From: an uncultured Flavobacteriaceae bacterium
Lineage (GTDB): Bacteria; Bacteroidota; Bacteroidia; Flavobacteriales; Flavobacteriaceae
Direction: 5' to 3'
DNA length: 7,701 bases
NCBI GenBank assembly: GCA_938074515.1
Contig: CALJFV010000060.1
Location: 1-7,701 of the forward strand
Positions 1 through 6,938 of the stretch are shown here, in pieces. Position 1 is the first letter of the stretch. Every line of letters starts with the position of its first letter. The translations under genes and the position numbers were made by a program. Under the pieces are notes generated by a model. The model made no database searches, was not told where the DNA came from, and saw only the letters and a list, made by a program, of their open reading frames with translations.

Positions 1-604
1 ACGCTGCTGAAAATCCTTGGGTGAACAATAAGTAAATACTGATCCCTAGCACACCAAAAGTCAGCTCAAAAAATGAAATGGTGGTGGCAGAATTTTCCTT
101 GACTAAACGACCATTAAATACAGAAAACAGGGCACTTAAAAATGCCGAAATTAAGGCCAGAACTATACCCCATACATATTGGGTTGAAGCATGAAAAATA
201 ATTCCGAGGCCCAACACTGCAAAAAGCCCTAAAACAACCTCTCGCCAATTCATGGGCCTTGAGAAGATTAGGGGCTCTAAAAAAGCTGCAAAAAAAGCTC
301 CTGTCGCCATAACAGAAAGAGTGACAGAAACATTGGATATTTTGATGGCCCCAAAAAAAGTAAGCCAATGCAAAGCGAGTGCTAAACCTAAGGCAAACAT
401 TTTACCGAGTGACTTTAATGTAGGGCGGCGCCATCGACCGCTGACGATCATAAATAACAAGACTGCCAATGCGGCAAGGGACATACGAAACCACACCAGG
501 GGAATAGCCTCCAAAGAAATAAGGGCGCCCAGAACCGCAGTCAAGCCCCAAATCAGCACAATAAAGTGCAAATGCAAATGATGTTTTAGGTTATCGTTTT
601 GCAT
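1..604 (-). CDS. EamA/DMT-family transporter, partial (C-terminus beyond window)
   Basis: Inner-membrane permease of the drug/metabolite transporter superfamily; the substrate cannot be told from sequence. The visible 201 codons run open from an ATG at 604 to the window edge. They begin MQNDNLKHH and include the I-W-G motif at the end of the first helix. The first EamA repeat covers roughly residues 12-140, with the typical NVSVTLSVMATGAFFAAF stretch and the E-P-L-I-F loop. A second repeat starts near residue 142 (WGIVLALISAFLSALFSVFNG). About six of the usual ten membrane segments are present; family members are about 290-300 residues, so roughly one third is missing. The start overlaps the end of the upstream permease gene by 14 nt, suggesting translational coupling and membership in the tgt operon. 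Family assignment is solid; function is open. Confidence 0.9.
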   Translation of the reverse strand, partial: MQNDNLKHHLHLHFIVLIWGLTAVLGALISLEAIPLVWFRMSLAALAVLLFMIVSGRWRRPTLKSLGKMFALGLALALHWLTFFGAIKISNVSVTLSVMATGAFFAAFLEPLIFSRPMNWREVVLGLFAVLGLGIIFHASTQYVWGIVLALISAFLSALFSVFNGRLVKENSATTISFFELTFGVLGISIYLLFTQGFSAA

Positions 605-1670
605 TGCGCAATAAAAAGTAAGCTAAAACGCCAAAAACAAAATTTGGAAACCACGTGGCGACAAAAGGCGAAAACGTGCTTTGCTCAGCCAATGTGCCGA
701 AAATTTTGTCAAAAAATACATAGATCATGCCCACCCCAATGCCTATCGCTAGGTTGACTCCCATACCTCCTCTTCTTTTGATTGAGGATACCGCGACGGC
801 AATAATGGTCAATATATACGCCGAAACAGGCAGACTCCATCTTTTGAATCGAACCACTTCATAGCGATTAATAAAGTTGGACCCTTTGGCCTTCTCGCGG
901 GCTATAAATTTATTCAGCGCAGAAAAGTCAAGGGTTTCTGCGATGTACTCCACTGGGGTTAAGTCTTCCATTTCAAAAGGAAAAATGGTATCCTTCTTGG
1001 TGAAGTATTCAAGAGAATCTGACGCCAGACCTACATAACGTTTTTTATAATTATACAAGGAATAATTATCCTGATCTTGATTGTAAACAATACGACTCGC
1101 AGCAATTTTGTAAGTCATCTGAGTCCCTTCAAAATGTTCTAGAGTAAAGTTATTGCCCGACTTTTCTTTGACGTTAAAATAGCTCACATAAATGTAATCC
1201 TTATCGCTCACTTGCCTGTAAACATTGGCTTTTTCACGATCTTTTCCACGACGTTTGTTCAGGTACTCATAACTAAACTCATTGTATTTTTTACTCGAAT
1301 AAGGGGCTAAGTAATTGGCCAGAAAAAAGGCCATAATACAAACTACCGTAGACCCGATCAGATAAGGTCTAAGGAAACGAGAGTAAGACACCCCACTGCT
1401 CAAAAAGGCAATTACTTCTGTGTTATTGGCCAATTTTGAGGTGAACCAAATGGTAGATAAAAACAAAAATAATGGAAACAACAAATTCGCAAAGTAGACC
1501 GTAAAATGAGCGTAATATTTGGCCACTTCTATAAAGGGCACCTCGTTGGCTAATATTTTATCAATCTTGTCTGCCAGGTTTACCAGGATGCCAATAGGCA
1601 CAAAGAGCAACATAAGTAAACCAAAGGTTCCTAGATATTTACCGATAATATAGCGATCGAGTATGCTCAC
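591..1670 (-). CDS. LptF/LptG-family permease (LPS export ABC transporter membrane subunit)
   Basis: A 359-residue inner-membrane protein of the YjgP/YjgQ family. In the Lpt system, LptF and LptG with the ATPase LptB extract lipopolysaccharide from the inner membrane and pass it to the periplasmic LptA bridge. I see three N-terminal membrane segments (about residues 13-33, 55-77, 101-121), a long soluble stretch that would be the periplasmic beta-jellyroll (about 125-270), and three C-terminal segments (278-297, 303-322, 338-355), which is the family layout. The N-terminal I-L-D-R-Y motif and the coupling region NNTEVIAFLSSGVS (82-95) are characteristic. The start is GTG at 1670; the only upstream ATG in frame (1685) meets a stop three codons later. 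The gene lies 22 nt after tgt. Length resembles the short LptG-type paralogue, but F versus G cannot be settled here. Confidence 0.93.
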   Translation of the reverse strand: MSILDRYIIGKYLGTFGLLMLLFVPIGILVNLADKIDKILANEVPFIEVAKYYAHFTVYFANLLFPLFLFLSTIWFTSKLANNTEVIAFLSSGVSYSRFLRPYLIGSTVVCIMAFFLANYLAPYSSKKYNEFSYEYLNKRRGKDREKANVYRQVSDKDYIYVSYFNVKEKSGNNFTLEHFEGTQMTYKIAASRIVYNQDQDNYSLYNYKKRYVGLASDSLEYFTKKDTIFPFEMEDLTPVEYIAETLDFSALNKFIAREKAKGSNFINRYEVVRFKRWSLPVSAYILTIIAVAVSSIKRRGGMGVNLAIGIGVGMIYVFFDKIFGTLAEQSTFSPFVATWFPNFVFGVLAYFLLRNAKR

Positions 1671-1692
1671 TTTTTAATAGCTCATGTCCGTT

Positions 1693-2823
1693 TTACAGTC
1701 TGTTGTCCATTTGACGGACCATAGTGTTTTTCCAAGCAGTAAAATCACCCGCTAAGATATGTTTTCTGGCTTCACGAACCAACCACAGGTAGAAACCCAA
1801 ATTGTGAATCGTCGCAATTTGCTTGCCGAGCATTTCATTAACCGTAAAAAGATGACGTAAATAGGCTTTAGTGTAGGCTGTATCGACCCAAGTAAGATTC
1901 ATTGGGTCTATGGGGTCAAAATCATCAGCCCACTTCGCGTTTTTGATATTAATGGTGCCGTTCGCGGTAAATAACATACCATTCCGCCCATTTCTCGTAG
2001 GCATAACGCAATCAAACATATCAATGCCTAAAGCAATATTTTCTAAAATATTTATGGGCGTTCCTACCCCCATCAAATACCGCGGCTTATCTTCGGGTAA
2101 TATCGCCGTAACTTCTTGGGTCATGGCGTACATTTCTTCTGCTGGCTCCCCGACACTTAAGCCTCCTATAGCATTTCCCTGAGCCTCCACAGAGGCAATA
2201 TATTCGGCAGATTCACGTCTCAAATCCGTGTACGTACTTCCTTGCACTATTGGAAAAAAGACTTGCTCAAAACCATATAACTCTGGCGACTTTTTAAGCT
2301 GAAGTAAGCAGCGCTCAAGCCACCTATGGGTCATGTGCATTGAGTCTCTTGCATAGGTCTTGTCACATGGGTAGGGCGTACATTCGTCGAAGGCCATAAT
2401 GATATCAGCACCAATTTGACGCTGAATATCCATTACATTTTCAGGAGTAAATAAATGCAAACTTCCATCAATATGCGACTTGAATTTCACCCCCTCTTCT
2501 TTGATTTTTCGACGACCCGACAAGGAGTAAACTTGATAACCTCCACTGTCGGTCAGAATATTGCCGTCCCAATTCATGAATTTATGCAATCCTCCTGCCT
2601 TTTGAAGGATTTTGGTTTGGGGGCGCAAATATAAATGATAGGTATTGCCCAAAATAATGTCTGGCTTGATCTCCTGTTCGAGTTCGCGCTGATGAACTCC
2701 TTTAACGGTTGCTGCGGTGCCCACAGGCATAAAAATTGGCGTATGGACGGGACCATGGGCCAATTCAATTGTAGCCGCTCTTGCATTCGAGTTAGGATCT
2801 CTTGCATCTAGGGTGACCTTCAT
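1693..2823 (-). CDS. tgt: Queuine tRNA-ribosyltransferase (tRNA-guanine transglycosylase)
   Basis: A 376-residue TIM-barrel enzyme that exchanges guanine-34 for the queuosine precursor preQ1 in tRNAs with GUN anticodons. Catalytic landmarks are intact: the D-S-G-G motif (Asp92), FDECTPYP (145-152), Q194 in IVQGS, GGLSVGEP (220-227), and D-M-F-D-C-V-M-P-T-R, in which Asp271 is the expected nucleophile. Length fits the bacterial family. The odd point is the C-terminal zinc site: the usual C-x-C-x2-C before A-Y-L-R-H-L is here N309, T311 and D314, while the fourth ligand, His340, remains at the normal 26-residue spacing. The enzyme may therefore be zinc-free. The ATG at 2823 fits the family N-terminus. 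It is the first gene of a leftward operon with the LptF/LptG permease. Identification is secure; only the metal site is unusual. Confidence 0.96.
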   Translation of the reverse strand: MKVTLDARDPNSNARAATIELAHGPVHTPIFMPVGTAATVKGVHQRELEQEIKPDIILGNTYHLYLRPQTKILQKAGGLHKFMNWDGNILTDSGGYQVYSLSGRRKIKEEGVKFKSHIDGSLHLFTPENVMDIQRQIGADIIMAFDECTPYPCDKTYARDSMHMTHRWLERCLLQLKKSPELYGFEQVFFPIVQGSTYTDLRRESAEYIASVEAQGNAIGGLSVGEPAEEMYAMTQEVTAILPEDKPRYLMGVGTPINILENIALGIDMFDCVMPTRNGRNGMLFTANGTINIKNAKWADDFDPIDPMNLTWVDTAYTKAYLRHLFTVNEMLGKQIATIHNLGFYLWLVREARKHILAGDFTAWKNTMVRQMDNRL

Positions 2824-2868
2824 GAAGAATAATTTAAGGCAATTTTTGGGGTTTTAAATTGCTGTGGC

Positions 2869-2876
2869 CAAAGGTA
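2869..2876 (-). promoter_or_regulatory. Candidate -7 box upstream of tgt
   Basis: On the minus strand the sequence reads TACCTTTG, a full match to the Bacteroidota -7 consensus TAnnTTTG, ending about 45 nt before the tgt start codon. The expected -33 position at 20-nt spacing (2897-2900) reads TAAG, only two of four matches to TTTG. The box alone is convincing; the promoter as a whole is moderate. Confidence 0.4.
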
Positions 2877-2958
2877 ATTGTTTTATCACGAACTCACTTA
2901 AGCCGAGATGAAGTGTTAACTAAAACCACCAAATCGTTGATAAGTGCATTTTCCATGC

Positions 2959-2990
2959 CTTGTCTCAGGGAGCACAAAGCACTACTTTTG
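2959..2990 (+). promoter_or_regulatory. Bacteroidota-type promoter of the transketolase pair
   Basis: CTTG at 2959-2962, exactly 20 nt, then TACTTTTG at 2983-2990. This matches the -33/-7 consensus TTTG / TAnnTTTG at three of four and six of six specified positions. The predicted transcript starts near 2994, giving a leader of about 8 nt to the ATG at 3002 or 17 nt to the ATG at 3011. The promoter overlaps an in-frame TTG-initiated extension from 2960, which argues against that longer start. Confidence 0.6.
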
Positions 2991-3001
2991 TGGCTTTAAT
3001 A

Positions 3002-3856
3002 ATGACCAATATGCCTAACATCAACGCTCTTGAGAATCTCGTAACACAGGTTCGACGCGATATTTTACGTCAGGTTCACAAAGTAAATTCGGGACATCCA
3101 GGAGGCTCTCTTGGCTGCGCCGAATTTTTTGTTGCCCTATTTCAAGAAATCATGCACCGAAAAGACGGTTTTGACATGAATGGCCATGAGGAAGATTTAT
3201 TTTTTCTTTCCAACGGCCATATTTCTCCCGTTTTCTATAGTGTTCTTGCCCGTTCAGGATATTTTCCAATTGAAGAACTCAATACATTTAGACTGTTAAA
3301 TTCGCGACTTCAAGGGCATCCGACCACCCATGAAGGCCTTCCAGGAATTCGTGTCGCCTCAGGCTCTTTAGGTCAAGGGATTTCTGTTGCGATTGGTGCA
3401 GCGCTTGCTAAAAAGCTCAATCAAGATGCACATCTGGTTTATGCCTTATGTGGCGATGGAGAATTACAAGAAGGTCAAAACTGGGAGGCCATCATGTATG
3501 CTGCGAGCAACCTAGTAGACAATCTAATTGTGACTGTTGATTACAATGGGCAACAAATTGATGGTTCCTTGGATGAGGTACTCAGTCTGGGAAATTTGCG
3601 CGCAAAGTTTGAAGCCTTTGGATGGCTCGTTATCGATATTGAAAACGGAAACGATTTGAGTAGTGTCATTTCTGGGCTGAAAAGTGCCCAAGAGCATACC
3701 GGAAAGGGCAAACCAATATGCGTACTGATGCATACTGTGATGGGGAACGGTGTTGACTTTATGATGCATACGCATGCCTGGCATGGGAAAGCGCCCAACG
3801 ACGATCAACTCGCCTTAGCCTTAGCACAAAACCCTGAAACCCTAGGGGACTACTAA
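3002..3856 (+). CDS. Transketolase, N-terminal (TPP pyrophosphate-binding) subunit
   Basis: A 284-residue protein equal to the first half of a standard transketolase. With the next gene it should form the enzyme that moves two-carbon units between sugar phosphates in the non-oxidative pentose phosphate pathway, giving ribose-5-P and erythrose-4-P. Visible motifs are S-G-H-P-G-G (30-35), the NGHISP histidine (72), [11 protein letters not shown] (105-115), SGSLGQG (120-126), the TPP/Mg motif [12 protein letters not shown] (151-162) with the partner asparagine N182, IDGS (186-189) and HAWHGKAP (258-265). A TTG codon at 2960 also opens this frame, but the promoter lies inside that extension. ATG 3002 and ATG 3011 are both plausible; the latter would give [10 protein letters not shown]. 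The C-terminal gene follows after 14 nt, so the halves are co-transcribed. Confidence 0.95.
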   Translation: MTNMPNINALENLVTQVRRDILRQVHKVNSGHPGGSLGCAEFFVALFQEIMHRKDGFDMNGHEEDLFFLSNGHISPVFYSVLARSGYFPIEELNTFRLLNSRLQGHPTTHEGLPGIRVASGSLGQGISVAIGAALAKKLNQDAHLVYALCGDGELQEGQNWEAIMYAASNLVDNLIVTVDYNGQQIDGSLDEVLSLGNLRAKFEAFGWLVIDIENGNDLSSVISGLKSAQEHTGKGKPICVLMHTVMGNGVDFMMHTHAWHGKAPNDDQLALALAQNPETLGDY

Positions 3857-3870
3857 TCAAGCAGACCATT

Positions 3871-4827
3871 ATGAAAGAATATATCGATACTGGAAAAAAA
3901 GATACGCGATCCGGCTTTGGTGCAGGACTTGCTGAATTAGGCAAAAACAACCCTGATGTTGTCGCACTTTGTGCTGACCTTACGGGCTCGCTTAAAATGG
4001 ATGAATTCAAAGCCAATCATCCCGAACGATTCTTTCAAGTTGGTATTGCTGAGGCCAATATGATTGGTTTAGCGGCAGGATTAACTATCGGCGGAAAGAT
4101 TCCTTTTACTGGGACTTTTGCGAACTTCTCTACCGGACGTGTCTATGACCAAATCAGACAAAGTGTTGCGTACAGTCATAAAAATGTAAAAATTTGTGCT
4201 TCTCACGCCGGACTCACTTTAGGAGAGGATGGAGCGACCCATCAAATTTTAGAAGATATCGGCCTGATGAAAATGCTGCCGGGCATGACCGTAATCAATC
4301 CTTGTGATTACAACCAAACCAAAGCAGCAACTATGGCTATTGCGGAACATCACGGCCCAGTTTATTTGCGTTTTGGACGCCCTTCAGTCCCTAACTTTAC
4401 GCCAGCAGACCAGCCATTTGTCATCGGAAAGGCGATCACGCTCACTGAAGGAACCGATGTTACTATCGTTGCCACTGGTCATTTGGTATGGGAGGCTCTC
4501 GAGGCCGCAAAATCTTTGGAGGCACAAGGAATCTCTGCCGAAGTCATCAATATGCACACCATCAAACCAATGGATACTGAATGCTTATTAAAGAGTGTAT
4601 CCAAAACGGGTTGTGTCGTTACCGCTGAGGAACATAACTATCTTGGTGGCCTTGGTGAATCTGTAGCGCGAGAGTTGTCGTTGAATCAACCTGCACCACA
4701 AGAGTTTGTCGCCACTGAGGATACCTTCGGTGAATCAGGAACTCCAGCACAGCTCATGGAAAAATACGGACTCAATGCCGCATCAATAGTCGCGAAGACA
4801 TTAAAGGTTATTGCCCGCAAGCAGTAA
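3871..4827 (+). CDS. Transketolase, C-terminal (pyrimidine-binding) subunit
   Basis: A 318-residue protein equal to the PYR domain plus the C-terminal transketolase domain. It supplies the other half of the TPP site at the dimer interface. Key residues are the glutamate in [13 protein letters not shown] (Glu61), which activates the cofactor aminopyrimidine, the G-E-D-G-A-T-H-Q motif (118-125), LRFGRPSVP (166-174) and, in the last domain, [13 protein letters not shown] (251-263). The split into two adjacent genes is a known arrangement in many bacteria and archaea and gives a complete enzyme; together the two proteins (about 600 residues) approximate an unsplit transketolase of about 650. The 1-deoxyxylulose-5-phosphate synthase and pyruvate dehydrogenase E1 families share the fold, but the paired N-terminal gene is clearly of the transketolase type. 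Confidence 0.95.
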   Translation: MKEYIDTGKKDTRSGFGAGLAELGKNNPDVVALCADLTGSLKMDEFKANHPERFFQVGIAEANMIGLAAGLTIGGKIPFTGTFANFSTGRVYDQIRQSVAYSHKNVKICASHAGLTLGEDGATHQILEDIGLMKMLPGMTVINPCDYNQTKAATMAIAEHHGPVYLRFGRPSVPNFTPADQPFVIGKAITLTEGTDVTIVATGHLVWEALEAAKSLEAQGISAEVINMHTIKPMDTECLLKSVSKTGCVVTAEEHNYLGGLGESVARELSLNQPAPQEFVATEDTFGESGTPAQLMEKYGLNAASIVAKTLKVIARKQ

Positions 4828-4899
4828 AGCAATTCTGAAAAAAGAGACGCTTTAAGATTCTTTAATCCTTAGGGGGATCCAGTTTTCGTTTTGTATTGA

Positions 4900-5925
4900 T
4901 TAACTATCAGCGTCTAAATAATCCACTACGCCATCATTATCTTCATCGGGATATTCAACGGTATAAATAGTGGTTTCCATCGTTTGAGCATTGTATTCAC
5001 GCTTGACCTCAACCTCGGTGTTGGGCCAGGTTGGTTCAGGCTCACCATCGAGAAACACATAAGTACGTAAAATAATTTCTTCAGAAGTAGGACGTCCGTC
5101 ACCATCGTCGTCTGCATCAAAAAAGTTTGGCAGTCCATCTGAATCCGTATCGTCATCTTCCTCTAGGTTATTTTCATTCAAGTCCTCGAAAATAGTCGGA
5201 ATACCATCTTCATCTTGATCGCCCACCCGTGAAGTATATAATTGAAACGTAAAAATAAGTTGGGCGTAAAACGGAATAATTGACCCGTTTGGCGGGCTCA
5301 CATAATAGCCTAAACCTGCTGGAATGAATACGGCACCAACGCCGTAATCCTCAAAGGAGACGGATCCATCTGCCGCCTCAATGGCAGGAAATGGCGATGT
5401 CTTGGCTGTGATGATGCCATCTTGAAAACCATTGACCACACTGGTTAAATCAAAGCTAATAGGTGTAGAGGCACTATCAAAAAGTTTGGTGTAGGCTGAC
5501 GCCGTAAATTCAGTATTGAGATATTGTCCCTCATAAGTCAACGTGACTACATCTGGGAATGCCGGAGTACTGCCTCCACCCTCTACAGCAGAGAGGTAAT
5601 ACAATTTGTACTCAACGCCTTCGTCTACTCGGTCAGGCACCATCTTGTGTTGTACCTGTTGGATGAGCGGAATTTTATCTGCGTTATCTCCCGCAAGGGT
5701 ATCAAAGCGAATTTTAAAATCAAAGTCCGCCGGAGGATTTTGAAATTCCTCGTAGTTGTAAAAGTGAGTATTGAGATAGGTCTCAATAATTTCAGTGGAC
5801 ACAGGCGCTTCTTCTGCTCGATCCCTAGCGGGTACGAATGTAAAACCATCATCTTCTTTGTTACACGCGAGGATGGTTAAGAGTCCTAAAATTAAATACT
5901 TTAATGGTCTGAGCCTATAAGTCAT
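4900..5925 (-). CDS. FKBP-type peptidyl-prolyl isomerase-like lipoprotein with acidic TSP3-like repeats
   Basis: A 341-residue predicted lipoprotein. The ATG at 5925 gives a compact signal peptide: basic MTYRLRPLKY, hydrophobic LILGLLTILA, then Cys21. An in-frame ATG at 5955 would add ten residues and make a poorer signal. After the cysteine comes N-K-E-D-D, which fits the Bacteroidota surface-export signal. Residues about 127-231 look like an FKBP domain: VTLTYEGQYL (Tyr131), F-D (149-150), SFDL, VVNGFQDGI (Phe167 at the usual Trp place), F-I-P-A-G-L-G-Y (200-207) and a final LIFTFQLY strand. The C-terminus holds Asp-rich calcium-loop-like stretches at about 236-249, 258-282 and 327-341 (DQDEDGIP, DTDSDGLPNF, DDDGDGRP, DEDNDGVVDY), resembling thrombospondin type 3 repeats. 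Probably an outer-membrane or surface folding factor; isomerase activity is unproven. Confidence 0.87.
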   Translation of the reverse strand: MTYRLRPLKYLILGLLTILACNKEDDGFTFVPARDRAEEAPVSTEIIETYLNTHFYNYEEFQNPPADFDFKIRFDTLAGDNADKIPLIQQVQHKMVPDRVDEGVEYKLYYLSAVEGGGSTPAFPDVVTLTYEGQYLNTEFTASAYTKLFDSASTPISFDLTSVVNGFQDGIITAKTSPFPAIEAADGSVSFEDYGVGAVFIPAGLGYYVSPPNGSIIPFYAQLIFTFQLYTSRVGDQDEDGIPTIFEDLNENNLEEDDDTDSDGLPNFFDADDDGDGRPTSEEIILRTYVFLDGEPEPTWPNTEVEVKREYNAQTMETTIYTVEYPDEDNDGVVDYLDADS

Positions 5926-5963
5926 TGACTGAATTTTGATGGCGCAAGATACCATTTTTCCCT

Positions 5964-5971
5964 TATTTTTG
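5964..5971 (+). promoter_or_regulatory. Candidate -7 box for the S4 protein gene
   Basis: TATTTTTG matches TAnnTTTG in all specified positions and lies 32 nt before the ATG at 6004. The predicted start of transcription is near 5975. A TTTG exists at 5935-5938 but is 25 nt away, longer than the usual 19-21, and the sequence at the ideal distance is poor, so the -33 element is doubtful. Confidence 0.4.
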
Positions 5972-6003
5972 TGCGGGCTTTAACGGTCTTTTAAGCCGCA
6001 TCT

Positions 6004-6384
6004 ATGAGGATAGACAAATATTTATGGAGCATACGCTGTTTTAAAACACGTAACCAGGCGAGCGCTGCGGTAAAAAAAGGCTCTGTCCGCATCAATGGAA
6101 CAATTGCTAAACCCGCCAAAGAAGTTTTTCCAGGGGACAAGATCAACTTCAGACTCAACCAGATTACGTATATCATAGAGGTTTTGGACCTCCCAAAGTC
6201 CCGAGTAGGGGCAAAACTTGTCGACATCTATCGTGCAGATCTCACCCCGAAAGATCTTAAAGACCAAATGAATCTCATTCGGGGCGGCAAAGATGGATTA
6301 AGGGATCGAGGAAGCGGTCGTCCAACAAAAAAAGATCGTCGCGATATAGATGATTTTAGCGAAAATCCAGAAGAAGATTTTTAA
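6004..6384 (+). CDS. S4-domain RNA-binding protein, Hsp15/HslR-like
   Basis: A 126-residue cytoplasmic protein. Residues 1-60 form an S4 RNA-binding domain of the Hsp15 type: M-R-I-D-K-Y-L-W-S-I-R-C-F-K-T-R at the N-terminus, then A-A-V-K-K-G-S-V-R-I-N-G, K-P-A-K-E-V and the G-D-K-I motif. E. coli Hsp15 binds stalled 50S subunits carrying peptidyl-tRNA, so a ribosome-rescue role is possible but inferred. The C-terminal part has a basic segment (R100 to R113, with GRPTKKDRR) followed by a strongly acidic tail (DIDDFSENPEEDF), consistent with a charged RNA- or ribosome-contacting extension. Length is close to E. coli Hsp15 (about 133). The gene is followed after 24 nt by a PRTase gene on the same strand. 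The start is the first ATG in frame and begins the conserved motif directly. Confidence 0.9.
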   Translation: MRIDKYLWSIRCFKTRNQASAAVKKGSVRINGTIAKPAKEVFPGDKINFRLNQITYIIEVLDLPKSRVGAKLVDIYRADLTPKDLKDQMNLIRGGKDGLRDRGSGRPTKKDRRDIDDFSENPEEDF

Positions 6385-6392
6385 TAACTTTG
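6385..6392 (+). promoter_or_regulatory. Candidate internal -7 box before the PRTase gene
   Basis: TAACTTTG, directly after the S4 gene stop codon, matches TAnnTTTG in full and ends 16 nt before the ATG at 6409. No TTTG-like -33 element is seen 19-21 nt upstream (the region reads GAAA). The PRTase may have its own weak promoter in addition to read-through from the S4 gene. Confidence 0.3.
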
Positions 6393-6408
6393 ATTCAATA
6401 AACAAACT

Positions 6409-6894
6409 ATGATTCTAAATCATCAAGAAATACTGCACAAAATCAGACGAATGGCTTATCAAATTTATGAGTCCAATGTTACTGAAAGTCAAATCGTCAT
6501 TGCAGGTATTGCCGACAATGGTTTTCATTTGGCGGAGCTCTTAAAAAAAGAAGTCGAAAAAATCACACCGCTATCGGTACAGCTTTGTCGTGTGCAGATG
6601 AACAAAAAAAGCCCCATTGGACAAGTCACTTGTGATTGTTCTCTAGAAGATATTGAAAATCAATCCCTTATATTGGTTGATGATGTACTTCATTCTGGAA
6701 CAGCTCTGGTCTATGGTGTTGCCTTTTTCTTACAAGTTCCTTTAAAACAATTCAAGACAGCTGTTCTGGTCGACCGAAATCATAAAAAATACCCGGTCAA
6801 AGCAGATTTCAAAGGGATTTCACTATCCACATCCTTAAATGAAAATGTCGTTGTTGATTTTACTCCGGATCAATTTTGTGCCCGAATGGCATAA
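6409..6894 (+). CDS. PyrR-like phosphoribosyltransferase
   Basis: A 161-residue type I phosphoribosyltransferase. The PRPP-binding loop is clear: L-I-L-V-D-D-V-L-H-S-G-T-A (87-99), with the paired acidic residues Asp91 and Asp92. The upstream segment IAGIADNGFHLAELL (31-45) and the downstream AVLVDRNHKKYPVKADFKG (118-136) closely follow the Bacillus PyrR pattern, which regulates pyr mRNA and has weak uracil PRTase activity. Against naming it pyrR, the loop has H-S-G-T-A where Bacillus has Y-T-G-R-T, the protein is somewhat shorter than PyrR (about 180), no pyrimidine genes are nearby, and I see no PyrR-binding RNA loop. It is safest as a PyrR-family PRTase of unknown substrate. It is probably co-transcribed with the S4 gene and converges on shikimate kinase with a 40-nt gap. 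Confidence 0.88.
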   Translation: MILNHQEILHKIRRMAYQIYESNVTESQIVIAGIADNGFHLAELLKKEVEKITPLSVQLCRVQMNKKSPIGQVTCDCSLEDIENQSLILVDDVLHSGTALVYGVAFFLQVPLKQFKTAVLVDRNHKKYPVKADFKGISLSTSLNENVVVDFTPDQFCARMA

Positions 6895-6920
6895 AAACTT
6901 TGCCAGATAATTGTATTTGA

Positions 6921-6938
6921 TTTTGGTTTTGGTTTTAG
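6921..6938 (+). repeat. Three tandem T4GG-type hexamers at the convergent gene ends
   Basis: TTTTGG, TTTTGG and TTTTAG lie head to tail, the last covering the shikimate kinase stop codon on the other strand. The run gives a T-rich stretch just past the PRTase gene and may help transcription end, but no strong hairpin precedes it. Confidence 0.5.

Noticed and set aside
252..581. Open 109-codon frame on the plus strand
   Set aside because: It lies antisense to the EamA transporter frame, which shows clear membrane-segment and family motifs; the plus-strand product has no recognisable features.
2824..2958. Riboswitch or queuosine-related regulatory RNA upstream of tgt
   Set aside because: The predicted leader is only about 40 nt and shows no preQ1-type pseudoknot that I can recognise; the CACTT/AAGTG dyad at 2895-2915 is too short to interpret.
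3002..4827. Split transketolase as a frameshifted pseudogene
   Set aside because: Each half has its own start, stop and complete motif set, with a 14-nt spacer; two-gene transketolases are a known normal arrangement.
4828..4899. Possible terminator between the convergent transketolase and FKBP genes
   Set aside because: Only TAAAGC/GCTTTA with an 18-nt loop and a 4-bp ATCC/GGAT pair were found; neither is followed by a T run in the right place.
5524..5880. Open 118-codon frame on the plus strand
   Set aside because: It is antisense to the FKBP-like lipoprotein, whose frame carries a signal peptide and domain motifs; the plus-strand product is unrecognisable and has no promoter motif.
5926..5960. 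Promoter for the FKBP lipoprotein on the minus strand
   Set aside because: The best candidate, TATCTTGC, has two mismatches in the -7 box and no -33 element, so none was annotated.
6887..6905. TGGCA/TGCCA hairpin over the PRTase stop codon as a terminator
   Set aside because: The stem is only 5 bp with a 9-nt loop, and the following T-rich stretch is interrupted; too weak to call.
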